Notes under the pieces: model-generated
The model's database searches: none
What the model saw: the letters and a program-made list of their open reading frames with translations, nothing else
What the model was told of the DNA's origin: nothing
Shown: piece after piece, positions 1-8,551 of the stretch
Layout: the number at the start of each line of letters is the position of its first letter
How positions within the stretch are numbered: position 1 is the first letter of the stretch
Translations under genes and position numbers: made by a program
Source of the DNA: Acidobacteriota bacterium
GTDB taxonomy: Bacteria > Acidobacteriota > Thermoanaerobaculia > Multivoradales > J023
NCBI GenBank assembly: GCA_029263315.1
Contig: JAJCXR010000038.1
Span: forward strand, 154,571 to 218,570
DNA length: 64,000 nucleotides
Reading direction: 5' to 3'

Positions 1-1422
1 GTGGATCGACTGTTTCTACGCCCGTCGGCGACGCCTGGGCCGGCGATATCCGAAGCGCTGCAGATTCTCATCCAATCGCAGAGCGGTGACACCCTGCGGC
101 GCCTGACGGCGACGCCGCGCCCGGTGGCCGGTCGGGCCGCTGGGTCGACCCTGGCGGAGGTCGTCCTGGAGCCCACGGGGCTACCGGCGGGACAGTATGT
201 GTTGATTCTGGAAGGGGTCGAGGGAACGCCGGGTGATGGCGCGCCGGCCGATAGGCTTGGGGTGCGGATTGGGGCGGCGACTTCCACCGCGGCCGCGTCC
301 ACGGCGGCCGCGTCCACGGCGGCCGCTGCGGAGGACGGACGCACCGTCGGCTCGATCTCCGGGCCGAGACCGCAGGAGCAGGCGTTTGGAAAGCAAGGAT
401 TGTCGCGGCAGTATTTGCAGGTCTTGCAGCTTCTGGCATCGCCCGAGAACGGCGAGGGAGCCCTGGGGGCGTTGGTGGCGATGGAAGACACCGCCATGGG
501 GGACGGATCCCCCAAGCTGCAAGCTCGGGTGATGACCGCCGAGCTGTCGGTGGCCAATTATTTGGCGGCCCGTCAGGCGAGTCTGCTAGAGCCCCTGGTG
601 GTGTTGCACGAAGAGGCCTACCGCCACTACCGGAGTCTGGGTCGGTTGCTGCTCGCCACCCATTCCCGCAAAGTGACGGCCCGTCTCCTCGAGCTCTATG
701 GCGAACGTCAGAAAACGGCTGCGGTGAAACGGCTGCGGGCTGAGATCTTCACCAGCCAAGCCGGCTTTCTCCTCGAGCTGGGTTCGACCTTGGCGGCGCG
801 CAATGCCTTGGCGAAGGCTTTGGAAGACGACCCGCGACTGCCCTCCGCCCTCTACCTACAGGCTGCCATCATGGAGGCCTTGGGGGAGTATCAGCGCACG
901 GTCGATTACCTGCGTCGTCTGCAGGACACCCCAGCCGCCGACGGCGTGGCCTTCGACGATGCGGCCAAGCTGCGACTGGCCATCAATCTGCGGCGTTTGG
1001 GCAAGAAGGAAGAGCAGGCGGAGGAGCTCTTTCAGCAGTTGATCGAGCGGCCGGCGAACGACTGGGTGACGGTGGTGGCATATCAGGAGTTGGCGACCCT
1101 GCTGGCCGCCGCCGGACGCAGCGACGAGGCCTTGGTGGTTCTGAAGCAAGGGCTCGCACGCCTTCCCGAGGCCGCCCGCTTGATCATCCAGATGGCCTCG
1201 CTGCTCGATGCCCAGGGGCGGCCCTCGGAAGCTCGGCGATGGGTGGCTTCGATCGATTGGGTGGCCCAGAGGTTCCAGGATACGCCTCGCTTCATTTATG
1301 GCCAATGGCCCGTCGATCAAGTCGCCGTCGTTCGGCGCAGCTTGCGGCGGCGCCAGTTGGAGTCCCTGCCGGACCTGCTCCATCACCTGCAGAACGGCGG
1401 CGAGCCGCAGGGGACGTCATGA
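1..1422 (+). CDS. TPR-containing protein, 5' end outside window
   Basis: The frame is open from the first base, so the GTG at position 1 is probably internal and the N-terminus is missing. The visible 473 residues hold a short beta-rich stretch (about 20-80), a low-complexity Ser-Thr-Ala linker (about 94-110), and from about residue 135 an all-helical region with TPR-like 34-residue helix pairs (ALAKALEDDPRLPSALYLQA is typical). It ends at a TGA that overlaps the ATG of the VWFA gene (ATGA), so the two are translationally coupled. A scaffolding role beside the VWFA protein is inferred. The enzyme or partner is not recognisable. Confidence 0.75.
   Translation: MDRLFLRPSATPGPAISEALQILIQSQSGDTLRRLTATPRPVAGRAAGSTLAEVVLEPTGLPAGQYVLILEGVEGTPGDGAPADRLGVRIGAATSTAAASTAAASTAAAAEDGRTVGSISGPRPQEQAFGKQGLSRQYLQVLQLLASPENGEGALGALVAMEDTAMGDGSPKLQARVMTAELSVANYLAARQASLLEPLVVLHEEAYRHYRSLGRLLLATHSRKVTARLLELYGERQKTAAVKRLRAEIFTSQAGFLLELGSTLAARNALAKALEDDPRLPSALYLQAAIMEALGEYQRTVDYLRRLQDTPAADGVAFDDAAKLRLAINLRRLGKKEEQAEELFQQLIERPANDWVTVVAYQELATLLAAAGRSDEALVVLKQGLARLPEAARLIIQMASLLDAQGRPSEARRWVASIDWVAQRFQDTPRFIYGQWPVDQVAVVRRSLRRRQLESLPDLLHHLQNGGEPQGTS
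283..327 (+). repeat. 15-bp tandem repeat, three units, in frame
   Basis: Three 15-bp units encode Ser-Thr-Ala-Ala-Ala three times. They lie in frame within the TPR protein and form a flexible linker. The second and third units are nearly identical, consistent with replication slippage. Confidence 0.75.
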
Positions 1423-2735
1423 GCCCCGTGGCCGCCGGGAGTTGCGAGCATCATCCCTCGGAGATCGCCGTGCCAGCTCACCGTTTGCCCCGTCGTTTGC
1501 CCCGCTGCTTGCCTCACCCTCATCCTGCGCTGGGCCCACTGCTGTGGACCCTTGTCGTTGTGCTGCTGGTCGGCACCACCGTCGCCCTCGGGGCCGACGA
1601 ACGCCAACCGATCAGCGTTTCCTTGGATCGTCCGGACCCCTTCGAGCCGGCCTTCGGCGAGGTGGAGATCGAAGCGGTGGTGGTGGCCGACGAGCCCATC
1701 GAGCGCGTCGTTTTCTATGTCGACGGCATCGTCGTCGGACAGCTCGAAGCGCCGCCTTGGGAATGGCGGACGGATCTGGGGGATGATGTTTCCGAGCATC
1801 GCTTCGAGGTCATCGCCCACGGGGTCTCCGGCGACCGCGGCCGGGGCGGTTTGACGACGCCCGGCTTGCGGGTCGACGAAGAGCTGGCCGTGCAGCTACA
1901 GCAGCTGTATGTGACGGCCAGCCAAGGAGGGCAGCGGGTGCTCGATCTGACGATGGAGGATTTTGCCATCATCGATGATCGTCAGCGGCAGGAGATTGTC
2001 ACCTTTGCCCGCGGCGACATTCCCTTTACCGCCGCCGTGCTGGTGGATGCGAGCCGCAGCATGTCCGGCGATAAATTGCAGTCCGCCCTGCGCGGCGCGC
2101 AAGCGTTCTTCGGCGGCATGCAACGCCTCGACGAGGGCAAGCTGTTGGTCTTCTCGGATCGCATCCTGCTCGCTTCGCCCTTCACCACCTTCGCCGAGGT
2201 GCTCACCGCTGGCCTCGGACAGGTGGAAGCGCAGGGCGGTACCTCGCTCAACGATCACCTCTACCTGTCACTGCAACAGCTCGAGGCCCGGCAAGGTCGG
2301 CGGGTGGTCATCCTGCTTTCCGACGGGGTCGATTCCCACAGCGTGCTGTCGATGGCGAATGTCTTGCCCTCGGCGCGTCGCAGCCAGGCGCTGATCTACT
2401 GGTTGCGTTTACCCTATCGCGGGGGCCAGGCGGTGGCCGATGACGAGCTGCCGGCGTTGACCACCGCCTGGCGAAACACCGCCTCCTACCGCCAGGAATA
2501 TGAGCTCTTGCGACGCACCGTGGCGGAGAGCGGAGGGCGCATCCTCACCCTGGGATCGCTGCAGGAGATCGGCCTCGCTTTTGGTGAGATCCTCACCGAG
2601 CTGCGGCAGCAGTACGTCCTTGGCTACTACCCGTCAGCGCGCCGCGGTGATGGCAGCTGGCACCGGGTGCAAGTGCGATTGCGTCGCACCGACGTCGAGG
2701 TGCGCAGTCGGGACGGCTACCTCGATTTACCGTGA
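1419..2735 (+). CDS. VWFA-related secreted protein (acidobacterial type)
   Basis: 438 residues from the ATG that overlaps the upstream stop. An in-frame start further upstream was rejected because it would lie deep inside the TPR gene. A long basic N-region and one hydrophobic segment (about 44-58) suggest a signal anchor. An Ig-like beta domain follows (about 62-145), then a von Willebrand A domain with a MIDAS motif (DASRSMS, about 211-217). The C-terminus (YVLGYYPS followed by WHRVQVRLRR and SRDGYL) matches the VWFA-related family that is abundant in Acidobacteria. It probably acts outside the cytoplasm in metal-dependent protein binding. Its ligand is unknown. Confidence 0.88.
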   Translation: MSPVAAGSCEHHPSEIAVPAHRLPRRLPRCLPHPHPALGPLLWTLVVVLLVGTTVALGADERQPISVSLDRPDPFEPAFGEVEIEAVVVADEPIERVVFYVDGIVVGQLEAPPWEWRTDLGDDVSEHRFEVIAHGVSGDRGRGGLTTPGLRVDEELAVQLQQLYVTASQGGQRVLDLTMEDFAIIDDRQRQEIVTFARGDIPFTAAVLVDASRSMSGDKLQSALRGAQAFFGGMQRLDEGKLLVFSDRILLASPFTTFAEVLTAGLGQVEAQGGTSLNDHLYLSLQQLEARQGRRVVILLSDGVDSHSVLSMANVLPSARRSQALIYWLRLPYRGGQAVADDELPALTTAWRNTASYRQEYELLRRTVAESGGRILTLGSLQEIGLAFGEILTELRQQYVLGYYPSARRGDGSWHRVQVRLRRTDVEVRSRDGYLDLP

Positions 2736-2736
2736 G

Positions 2737-2770
2737 CCGGACCACGGCGTAAAGCCCACCGTCGGTCCGG
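2737..2770 (+). terminator. GC-rich hairpin after VWFA gene, possible terminator
   Basis: The arms CCGGACC-ACGG and CCGT-c-GGTCCGG pair almost perfectly, two bases after the VWFA stop codon. No T-tract follows, so this may be a pausing or mRNA-protecting hairpin rather than an intrinsic terminator. Confidence 0.4.
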
Positions 2771-2798
2771 AAGTGCATTTCGCGTTAGACTTCAGGCC

Positions 2799-3338
2799 AT
2801 GGACAACCACGACAAGCCCCCTTCTGAAGTTGAGCCACGCCGTCGCCGATATCGCCGGGCGGGATCCTGGTATGCCGGTTTGGGTAGCCTGGTGATTTTG
2901 GTGACCTTGGCGACACCGGAGATGGTGCGGCCCGAGCTACGCGGCGAGCTGGTGCACGCTTGGATCGGGCAAATGGCCATCCTGCTCTTCGGCGCTCTGA
3001 TCGCCTGGGGCGATGGCGTCTTTGCCTTCGGTTTTCGCCTGTTGGGTTTGGCCGGGGAGCGGGCGCAGCGTTGGGGAGAGGCCTGGCAGACTTGGCTGGC
3101 CAGATTGTTGACCCTCTCCGCCCTGGGACGGCTGACGGTTTTCCTCGGTAATGGGCTGGGGCATCGTCCGCGCCTTCACCGAGATCCCTTCAGGCTGGCC
3201 CTCGAAGCGGTGGAGCCGGAGCCCCGCATGCTGTTGTGCGCCCTGCTCATGGGGGGCATCGTCGGGGTACTGATCCGTTTGGCGTGGTGGCCGCCGACCT
3301 CGAAGCGGGCGATCGCTACCGCTGCCGTGGGGCGCTGA
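2799..3338 (+). CDS. Small multi-pass membrane protein of unknown function
   Basis: 179 residues. A charged N-terminus (PRRRRYRR) precedes three or four hydrophobic segments: about 24-42, 54-84, 100-118 and a C-terminal one at 148-166. The basic N-terminus suggests it stays in the cytoplasm. No catalytic motif is visible and no family was recognised. The stop codon overlaps the ATG of the next methyltransferase by one base (TGATG), so the genes are coupled. A link to membrane-lipid or quinone methylation is possible from context only. Confidence 0.7.
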   Translation: MDNHDKPPSEVEPRRRRYRRAGSWYAGLGSLVILVTLATPEMVRPELRGELVHAWIGQMAILLFGALIAWGDGVFAFGFRLLGLAGERAQRWGEAWQTWLARLLTLSALGRLTVFLGNGLGHRPRLHRDPFRLALEAVEPEPRMLLCALLMGGIVGVLIRLAWWPPTSKRAIATAAVGR

Positions 3339-3964
3339 TGTCCCATCACGAGGAACCAACACCGCAAGACCTCTTCGGCCTCATCGACATCTATGTCTTC
3401 GACCAGATCCTGCGCCAGCGCATTGCGCCGGGCATGCGAATCCTCGATGCCGGCTGCGGCGGTGGCCGCAACCTCGTCTACCTGCTGCGTCGGGGTTACC
3501 AGGTCATGGGGCTCGATCGCGATGTCCAGGCCATCGACGCGGTACGCCGTCTGGCGAGTCAGCTGGCCCCGTCCCTGCCGTCGGAGAATTTCCGGGCCGA
3601 GGGCATCGAATCATCTTCCTTCGACGATGCCTGTGCCGACGTGGTGCTGTGCAATGCGGTGTTACATTTTTCCCAAGGCGAGGCCCATTTTCGGGCCCAA
3701 GTGGACGGTCTGTGGCGCTTGCTGGCGCCGGGCGGGTTGTTCGTTGCCCGCTTGGGATCACGCATCACTCTGGAGGATCAGGTCGAGCCCTTGGGCGACG
3801 GTCGGTACCGCGAGCCGGGGGGGCACGAGCGCTATTTGGTGGATACCCAGGAGCTTTTGGAGGCCGGACAGCGGCTCGGCGGGCAGCTCTTGGACCCCAT
3901 CAAGACCACCCATGTGCAAGGTCTCCGCTGTATGACCACTTGGGTCATGCGCAAGCAGGGTTGA
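3338..3964 (+). CDS. Class I SAM-dependent methyltransferase
   Basis: 208 residues from the ATG that overlaps the upstream TGA. A longer in-frame start at 3236 was rejected because it lies inside the previous gene. Motif I is ILDAGCGGGRN, followed by an acidic residue ending strand 2 (GLDRD). Motif II/III follows in the stretch with DDACADVVLCNAVLHF, and LLAPGGLFVARLG matches the post-III region. This is the UbiE/Methyltransf_11 pattern of a SAM-binding Rossmann fold. The substrate is not deducible. It sits one base upstream of a second methyltransferase, so the pair may act in sequence. Confidence 0.85.
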   Translation: MSHHEEPTPQDLFGLIDIYVFDQILRQRIAPGMRILDAGCGGGRNLVYLLRRGYQVMGLDRDVQAIDAVRRLASQLAPSLPSENFRAEGIESSSFDDACADVVLCNAVLHFSQGEAHFRAQVDGLWRLLAPGGLFVARLGSRITLEDQVEPLGDGRYREPGGHERYLVDTQELLEAGQRLGGQLLDPIKTTHVQGLRCMTTWVMRKQG

Positions 3965-3965
3965 G

Positions 3966-4580
3966 ATGGGACTTTACTCGCGATTTGTCCTGCCCAAGCT
4001 CATCCACCTGGCCTGCAGCTCCAAGCCCGCCATGCGGCAGCGGGCCAAGGTGGTGCCGCTGGCCAAGGGTCGGGTCCTGGAGATCGGTGTCGGCTCGGGG
4101 CTGAATCTTCCATTCTATGACGCCGCCCGTGTCGACCGGCTGTGGGGTTTGGATCCGGCGCCGGAGATGACAAAAATGGCCCGTCGGGCGATGGTCGGCC
4201 TGGCCTTCGAGGTGGAGATCCTCGGGCTTCCCGGCGCTGAGATCCCCCTGGAGGATCACAGCGTCGATACGATTGTAATGACCTATACCCTGTGCACCAT
4301 TCCCGACCCCGAGGTCGCCCTGCGGCAGATGGCACGGGTGCTCGTTCCGGGGGGACAGCTGCTGTTCTGTGAGCATGGCAAAGCGCCGGACGCGGAAGTC
4401 CGACGCTGGCAAGATCGGATCGATCCCCTGTGGGGACGCCTGGCCGGCGGCTGTCATCTCAACCGGGATATTCCGCAGCTGCTGCGCCAAGGGGGCTTTC
4501 GCCCCCAGGGTGTCGAGACCATGTACATCCCCGGCTGGCGGCCCGCCTGTTTCAATTTCTGGGGTGCCGCCATCACCTGA
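3966..4580 (+). CDS. Class I SAM-dependent methyltransferase, METTL7/UbiE-like
   Basis: 204 residues starting one base after the previous stop. The SAM-binding motif I is VLEIGVGSGLNLPFYD, followed by GLDPAPEM. DHSVDTIVMTYTLCTIPD and a motif ending LVPGGQLLFCEHG follow, a pattern shared with METTL7-type and phosphatidylethanolamine/quinone methyltransferases. The N-terminus (YSRFVLPKLIHLACSSKPA) could be a membrane-associating helix. A lipid-like substrate is possible but not shown. It converges with the minus-strand gene that ends two bases away, leaving no room for a separate terminator. Confidence 0.85.
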   Translation: MGLYSRFVLPKLIHLACSSKPAMRQRAKVVPLAKGRVLEIGVGSGLNLPFYDAARVDRLWGLDPAPEMTKMARRAMVGLAFEVEILGLPGAEIPLEDHSVDTIVMTYTLCTIPDPEVALRQMARVLVPGGQLLFCEHGKAPDAEVRRWQDRIDPLWGRLAGGCHLNRDIPQLLRQGGFRPQGVETMYIPGWRPACFNFWGAAIT

Positions 4581-4582
4581 GC

Positions 4583-6229
4583 TCAGCGTTGAGCCGCCTC
4601 CAGGGCATCGAGCCGCGAGCGTAGCTCTTCGATGACCTGATGTTGGGACTCGATGGCAGCTTGCTGACCACGGATGACGTCCTGCTGGCTGTCGATGGTG
4701 TCGTCCTGGTCGAGGGTGTAGAGGGTGAGCTCTTCGACCTTGCGCAGCAGCGTCAGCTGCATTTCGGTGAGGTTCAACCCCGCCGCTTGGACTTCTCCGG
4801 CGGAGGGTACATCGGGCAAGTGACCTCGCCGCTGCACGAAGCTGCGCAGCTCGTCCAGGGGCATCAACGAGTAGTCGTCGGCGAAGACGTAGTCGGGCAC
4901 ATTGAGGGTCGTGCCGTTGGAGATGAACTGCCCTTCGATGCTCAGGTTGCCGTTGCTACCGTAGGTGAAGACGGCGCCGCCGCTGCGGATGAACGCAAAG
5001 CTGCCGTTGTTCAGAATGTCGAAATTCCAAGTGGCGCCGAGGCCGCCATGGCTCATGGCAAAGCGGGGACGCAGGTTCAATCCGGCGCCGCCGACCGTCG
5101 CCAGCTCCAACAGGGTGTAGGTACCGGCTGTCGAGATGGCCTCCTCAACCCGCATCTTGGCGCTGCCGTCGGTGCGGCGCACGTGTAGCGTCGCGGTCGG
5201 CGTCGAGGTATTGATGCCCACCTTGCCGGAGTCTTGAATGTCGATGGAGCTGGTGGGTGCCCCGGGCCGAATACGGAACGGGTAGATTTCACCGGCGCTG
5301 CCGTCACGAATGAAGAAGTTGGCCTCGTTGCCCCCCACATCCCAAATCTGTTGAGCGAAACCCAGGGAGCCGTCCTGGTGCAGGCGCAGGGTGGCGGTGT
5401 CGCCGTCGAGCACATGGATCTCGTGCAGGGGAGCCGCGGTGCCGAGCCCGAGATTCCCGTTGCCATTGACGTAGAGAGAGTTATTGGGGGCCCCGGCGCG
5501 CACCGTGAAGGGTTGGGTACCCGCATCGATGTCGTCGATGGCGAAATAGCTGGCACCGCCGGAGACGCTGGTATTGGCGGTCAGCTGCCAGTCGGTGGTG
5601 GGGTACGGGGCGATACTGGTGTCCTGGAATTTGAGACGCAGGGTCGTTTCCTTGAGACGCAGGGTATCGGTACCGAAGCTCTCGCCGTTGAGGCACTCCA
5701 GGCCCACACACAGGCTGCCGTCGACGATGAGATCGTCGAAGATGACCTGGTCCTTGGTCGCATCCCAGACCGCCGGAGCGGGTTCCTCTTCTTCCTGCCG
5801 TGGCTGTACAAACGCCCCGCCGGAGACGCTGAAAGTGCCGCTGGCGAGAATCCCCCGCGGCGCTTCGCCGATCAAGCCTTTGCCCTGCCGCCGGGCCTGG
5901 TCCATGGCTTGGCGAGTCGCTGCATCAACCTCCGGCTGGGTGACCAACTGCCAGGTGTAGCTGCCTTCTTGCAGCAGATTACCGTCCGCCTCGACGAGGC
6001 CCATGGTCGGGGTTTCGCCGGCAGCGAAGGTGAGGTCCCGGTGGCCGTCGGGACCGATGACGCTCAGCGTCGCGGCTGCCGCTTCGGCAAGCTGCCAGAC
6101 GATGCGGCCGTCGGTGATCTCCGGCTCCAAGGCGCGGCTTGGGGTCGTGGCCCCGAGGGCCGAGCCGAGGACCACACAGAGGGCGACACGGAGGGCGGGA
6201 GAGCGGAGTGATGGGGTCATGGAATGCAT
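4583..6229 (-). CDS. Secreted tail-fibre-like protein, paralogue A
   Basis: 548 residues. The start ATG follows an AGGAG site by six bases. A signal peptide (about 1-33, ending at SRALE) is followed by a small beta domain ending near 145 and a long beta-rich middle with repeated LHVRRTDGSAKM-type segments, as in phage tail spikes. The last 110 residues carry VFADDYSLMPLDELRSF, HLPDVPSA, GLNLTEMQ and a coiled coil (EELTLYTL onward). That C-terminal block is common in Bacteroidetes and acidobacterial tail-fibre-domain proteins and probably drives trimerisation. The Ser-Lys motif of self-cleaving endosialidase chaperones was not seen. It is a tandem paralogue of the gene at 6400-8043. Confidence 0.8.
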   Translation of the reverse strand: MHSMTPSLRSPALRVALCVVLGSALGATTPSRALEPEITDGRIVWQLAEAAAATLSVIGPDGHRDLTFAAGETPTMGLVEADGNLLQEGSYTWQLVTQPEVDAATRQAMDQARRQGKGLIGEAPRGILASGTFSVSGGAFVQPRQEEEEPAPAVWDATKDQVIFDDLIVDGSLCVGLECLNGESFGTDTLRLKETTLRLKFQDTSIAPYPTTDWQLTANTSVSGGASYFAIDDIDAGTQPFTVRAGAPNNSLYVNGNGNLGLGTAAPLHEIHVLDGDTATLRLHQDGSLGFAQQIWDVGGNEANFFIRDGSAGEIYPFRIRPGAPTSSIDIQDSGKVGINTSTPTATLHVRRTDGSAKMRVEEAISTAGTYTLLELATVGGAGLNLRPRFAMSHGGLGATWNFDILNNGSFAFIRSGGAVFTYGSNGNLSIEGQFISNGTTLNVPDYVFADDYSLMPLDELRSFVQRRGHLPDVPSAGEVQAAGLNLTEMQLTLLRKVEELTLYTLDQDDTIDSQQDVIRGQQAAIESQHQVIEELRSRLDALEAAQR

Positions 6230-6316
6230 TGCAGGCTCCTGGGAATCGCTAGCAGAGTCGAGAGCAACGTAGGGTTGAGGGCGGCAAGTTGTAGGTGACG
6301 ACAGACCTCAAGCAAC

Positions 6317-6351
6317 AAAAAAGGCAGATTCGGCACGCACCAAATCTGCCT
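6317..6351 (-). terminator. Rho-independent terminator of tail-fibre-like paralogue B
   Basis: A perfect 9-bp stem (AGGCAGATT at 6322-6330 with AATCTGCCT at 6343-6351) is followed on the minus strand by six T residues. It lies 50 bases after the stop of the 6400-8043 gene, so transcription of paralogue B probably ends before paralogue A. Confidence 0.85.
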
Positions 6352-6399
6352 CTCCAGCTTCATCTCATGATGAGAGGAAGTTGCATTTCGTTCCTGAGC

Positions 6400-8043
6400 T
6401 TACCGTTGATTGGCTTCGAGATTGTCGAGGCGGCTCATCAGCTCTTGGATCATCTCCTGCTGCGTGCGGATGGTGTCCTGATGGCTCTGGATGGTCTCGT
6501 GCTGGTCGAGGGTGTAGAGGGTCAGCTCTTCCACCTTTTGCAGCAACTTGAGCTGCATCTCGGTGATCTTCAGACCACCCGTCTGCACTTCTTCGGCCGA
6601 GGGGACTTCCGGCAGATGGCTTTCCCGATCGATGAAAGCCTTGACCTCATCGAGGGGCATCAGCGAGTAGTCGTCGGCGAAGACATAGTCCGGCACATTG
6701 AGGGTCGTGCCATTGGCGATGAAATCGCCATCGATGCGCAGATCACCACCGGCTTCGAAGGTGAAGACCGAGCCGCCGTTGCGAATGAAGGCGAAATTGC
6801 CGTCATTCAAGACGTCGAAGTTCCAGGCGGCGCTGTTGCCACCATGGGTCATGGTGAAGCGGGGGCGCAAGTTGATGCCAGTGCCGCCCGTTGTTTCAAG
6901 CTCCAGCAAGGTATAGGTGCCGGCCGTCGTGGTGGCTTCCTCGATCAGAACCTTGGAAGTTGCGTCGCTGCGGCGGACGTGCAGCGAATTGCTCGGCGAT
7001 GCGGTACCGATACCGACGTCGCCGTCCACATCGATGAAAATCGAGCTGGTGGGCGCGCCGGGACGAATACGGAACGGCAAGGCGGAGCCGTTGGTCACGT
7101 CGCGGATGAAGAAATTGGTCTCGTTGCCGGCCACGTCCCAGGTCTGCGGCTCGAAGCCGCTGGAACCGTCCTGCTGCAAGCGCAGAGTGGGGGTGTCGCC
7201 GTCGATGACATGGATCTCGGTGGAGGGGGTCGAGGTGCGGATACCGATGCGGCCGCCGTCATCGACATAAAGCGAGTGGGAGCGGGCGTTGGCTTCGACG
7301 GTGAAAGGGGTCCGGCTACCGGAGACGTCGTCGATGGAGAACTTGCTGGCGCCGCCGTTGGCGGAATCGTTGGCGGTCAGCTGCCAATCGTTGCGCGGAA
7401 AGCTGGCGGCCACCGAGGTGTCGTCGAACTTGATGCGCAGGTTGTTTTCTTTCAAGCGAATGGTGTCGAAACTAAAGGACTCGCCGTTGACGCAGTCGAA
7501 GCCAATGCAGGCGCTACCGTCGACGATCAGGTCATCGTTGATGACGAAGTCTTTGGCGGGATCAGCAACGCTGTGGGCTTGCGCGTTGTCCTCTTGCTTG
7601 TAGGGGTCGGCGAAGGAGCCTTCACAGACGGTAATGTAGCCCGACTGGCGTTGCTCCGGTGGCACTTCGCGCGGATCCGGCTCCCATTTACGGCCACTGG
7701 GCAAGGTGCCGGGGCTGGTCTCTTCCCGCGGAGGCATGGCGGTGAGCTCCCAAGAATAGCTGCCGTCCATGAGCTCGCCGAGCTCCTCTTCATAGATCTT
7801 GATGAAGGGGGTCTCATTGCGTTTGAATTCACGGTAAAGCTGCCCGCTGGGGCCGGAAACGGACAGCGCCATGGCGCTGTCGATCAGCGGATGCCAGGCG
7901 ATGACACCGTCACGGATATCGATTTCCGCCACCGGCTTGTCATCCGGCTCGTTAGGGGCATTGGCGGCGACATTCACCGCTCCGATCAGGCAAAGGGCAA
8001 AGGCCAGGACGAGGGACGTCCACATCTTCCTCGATGATTTCAT
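6400..8043 (-). CDS. Secreted tail-fibre-like protein, paralogue B
   Basis: 547 residues with a strong GAGGAG site ahead of the ATG. It has the same plan as paralogue A: signal peptide (about 1-29), an N-terminal beta domain (YSWELTAMP-type), a central repetitive beta region with LRLQQDGSSGFEPQTWDV, and a C-terminal block with DYVFADDYSLMPLDEV, HLPEVPSA and a coiled coil ending in NLEANQR. Long stretches match paralogue A residue for residue near the C-terminus, while the N-terminal third diverges. This suggests a conserved trimerisation module under a variable head. It ends at its own terminator. A cell-surface fibre or adhesin role is inferred. Confidence 0.8.
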   Translation of the reverse strand: MKSSRKMWTSLVLAFALCLIGAVNVAANAPNEPDDKPVAEIDIRDGVIAWHPLIDSAMALSVSGPSGQLYREFKRNETPFIKIYEEELGELMDGSYSWELTAMPPREETSPGTLPSGRKWEPDPREVPPEQRQSGYITVCEGSFADPYKQEDNAQAHSVADPAKDFVINDDLIVDGSACIGFDCVNGESFSFDTIRLKENNLRIKFDDTSVAASFPRNDWQLTANDSANGGASKFSIDDVSGSRTPFTVEANARSHSLYVDDGGRIGIRTSTPSTEIHVIDGDTPTLRLQQDGSSGFEPQTWDVAGNETNFFIRDVTNGSALPFRIRPGAPTSSIFIDVDGDVGIGTASPSNSLHVRRSDATSKVLIEEATTTAGTYTLLELETTGGTGINLRPRFTMTHGGNSAAWNFDVLNDGNFAFIRNGGSVFTFEAGGDLRIDGDFIANGTTLNVPDYVFADDYSLMPLDEVKAFIDRESHLPEVPSAEEVQTGGLKITEMQLKLLQKVEELTLYTLDQHETIQSHQDTIRTQQEMIQELMSRLDNLEANQR

Positions 8044-8455
8044 TCAGGCTCTCCTCAGTAAGTCAACGTTCTTCAGACGACGGTCTCCAGGCGATCCCCA
8101 GGGGCGTAGCTCCTTGACCCTCCCGATGGTCGCCCCTAGGGGGAATCTCGACACGGAAATCACGAGATCTCCAGCGAGAAATAGAAATGCTTGCATAACG
8201 GTACGCGAGAAGGCGGGCATGAACCCTTCACCCCCTTCGACTTTTTTTGGTTTTTTTTTGGATCTGACAAAGGGAGAGAGTTGCGGCAGGCCAGGGGAAG
8301 ATGCGGGGCGATCCGGCGGTGCCCTGGAATACCCGAGCCGGGAAGATTCCCCCACACCGGCGAGCCTTTAAGTTGCTCTGCCGGGTCCACCCCGTCTCTG
8401 ATAAATTCTCCCATCGACCATCACTCAGGCAACGATCCGGTTCGAGGAGGAGCTC
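8044..8455. other. Divergent intergenic region between tail-fibre gene and nrf operon
   Basis: 412 bases holding the promoters of both neighbours. Two T-runs of seven and nine bases lie near 8242-8260. I looked for an FNR-type palindrome (TTGAT-N4-ATCAA) and saw none. Open frames here on both strands have no convincing protein character. No hairpin terminator was found. Confidence 0.5.
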
Positions 8456-8551
8456 ATGGGCCTAGCCCGTCTTTTCGCCATCCAGGGCTTGAAAATCAGA
8501 TGCATCGCCTGCCGGTCCGTCGCCGAATTCGGGATCCCTGAGCTGTCATGA
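8456..8551 (+). CDS. Short leader ORF (31 codons) coupled to nrfH
   Basis: An ATG five bases after a near-perfect Shine-Dalgarno (GAGGAGG at 8444-8450) opens a 31-codon frame whose TGA overlaps the nrfH ATG (ATGA). The peptide is basic and holds CIAC, a CxxC without the haem histidine. The nrfH start has no comparable ribosome site of its own, so this frame may serve to bring ribosomes to nrfH. It may be a translated leader, a small CxxC protein, or a chance frame under a ribosome site that works at a distance. No homologue is known to me. Confidence 0.45.
   Translation: MGLARLFAIQGLKIRCIACRSVAEFGIPELS

Noticed and set aside
6295..8037. 580-codon open frame on the plus strand, antisense to tail-fibre paralogue B
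   Set aside because: It mirrors the codon structure of the real gene, lacks a ribosome site and reads as low-complexity Val/Gly/Asp sequence. A similar antisense frame exists over paralogue A.
8044..8355. Minus-strand frame ending directly before the 8043 start codon
   Set aside because: Basic Pro/Arg-rich reading with no ribosome site or domain; it occupies the promoter region.
8044..8455. FNR or nitrite-sensor box upstream of nrfHA
   Set aside because: No TTGAT-N4-ATCAA-like palindrome was found in the 412-base region.
8191..8541. Plus-strand frame before nrfH
   Set aside because: Phe-rich reading created by the two T-runs; the 31-codon frame in another phase has the good ribosome site.
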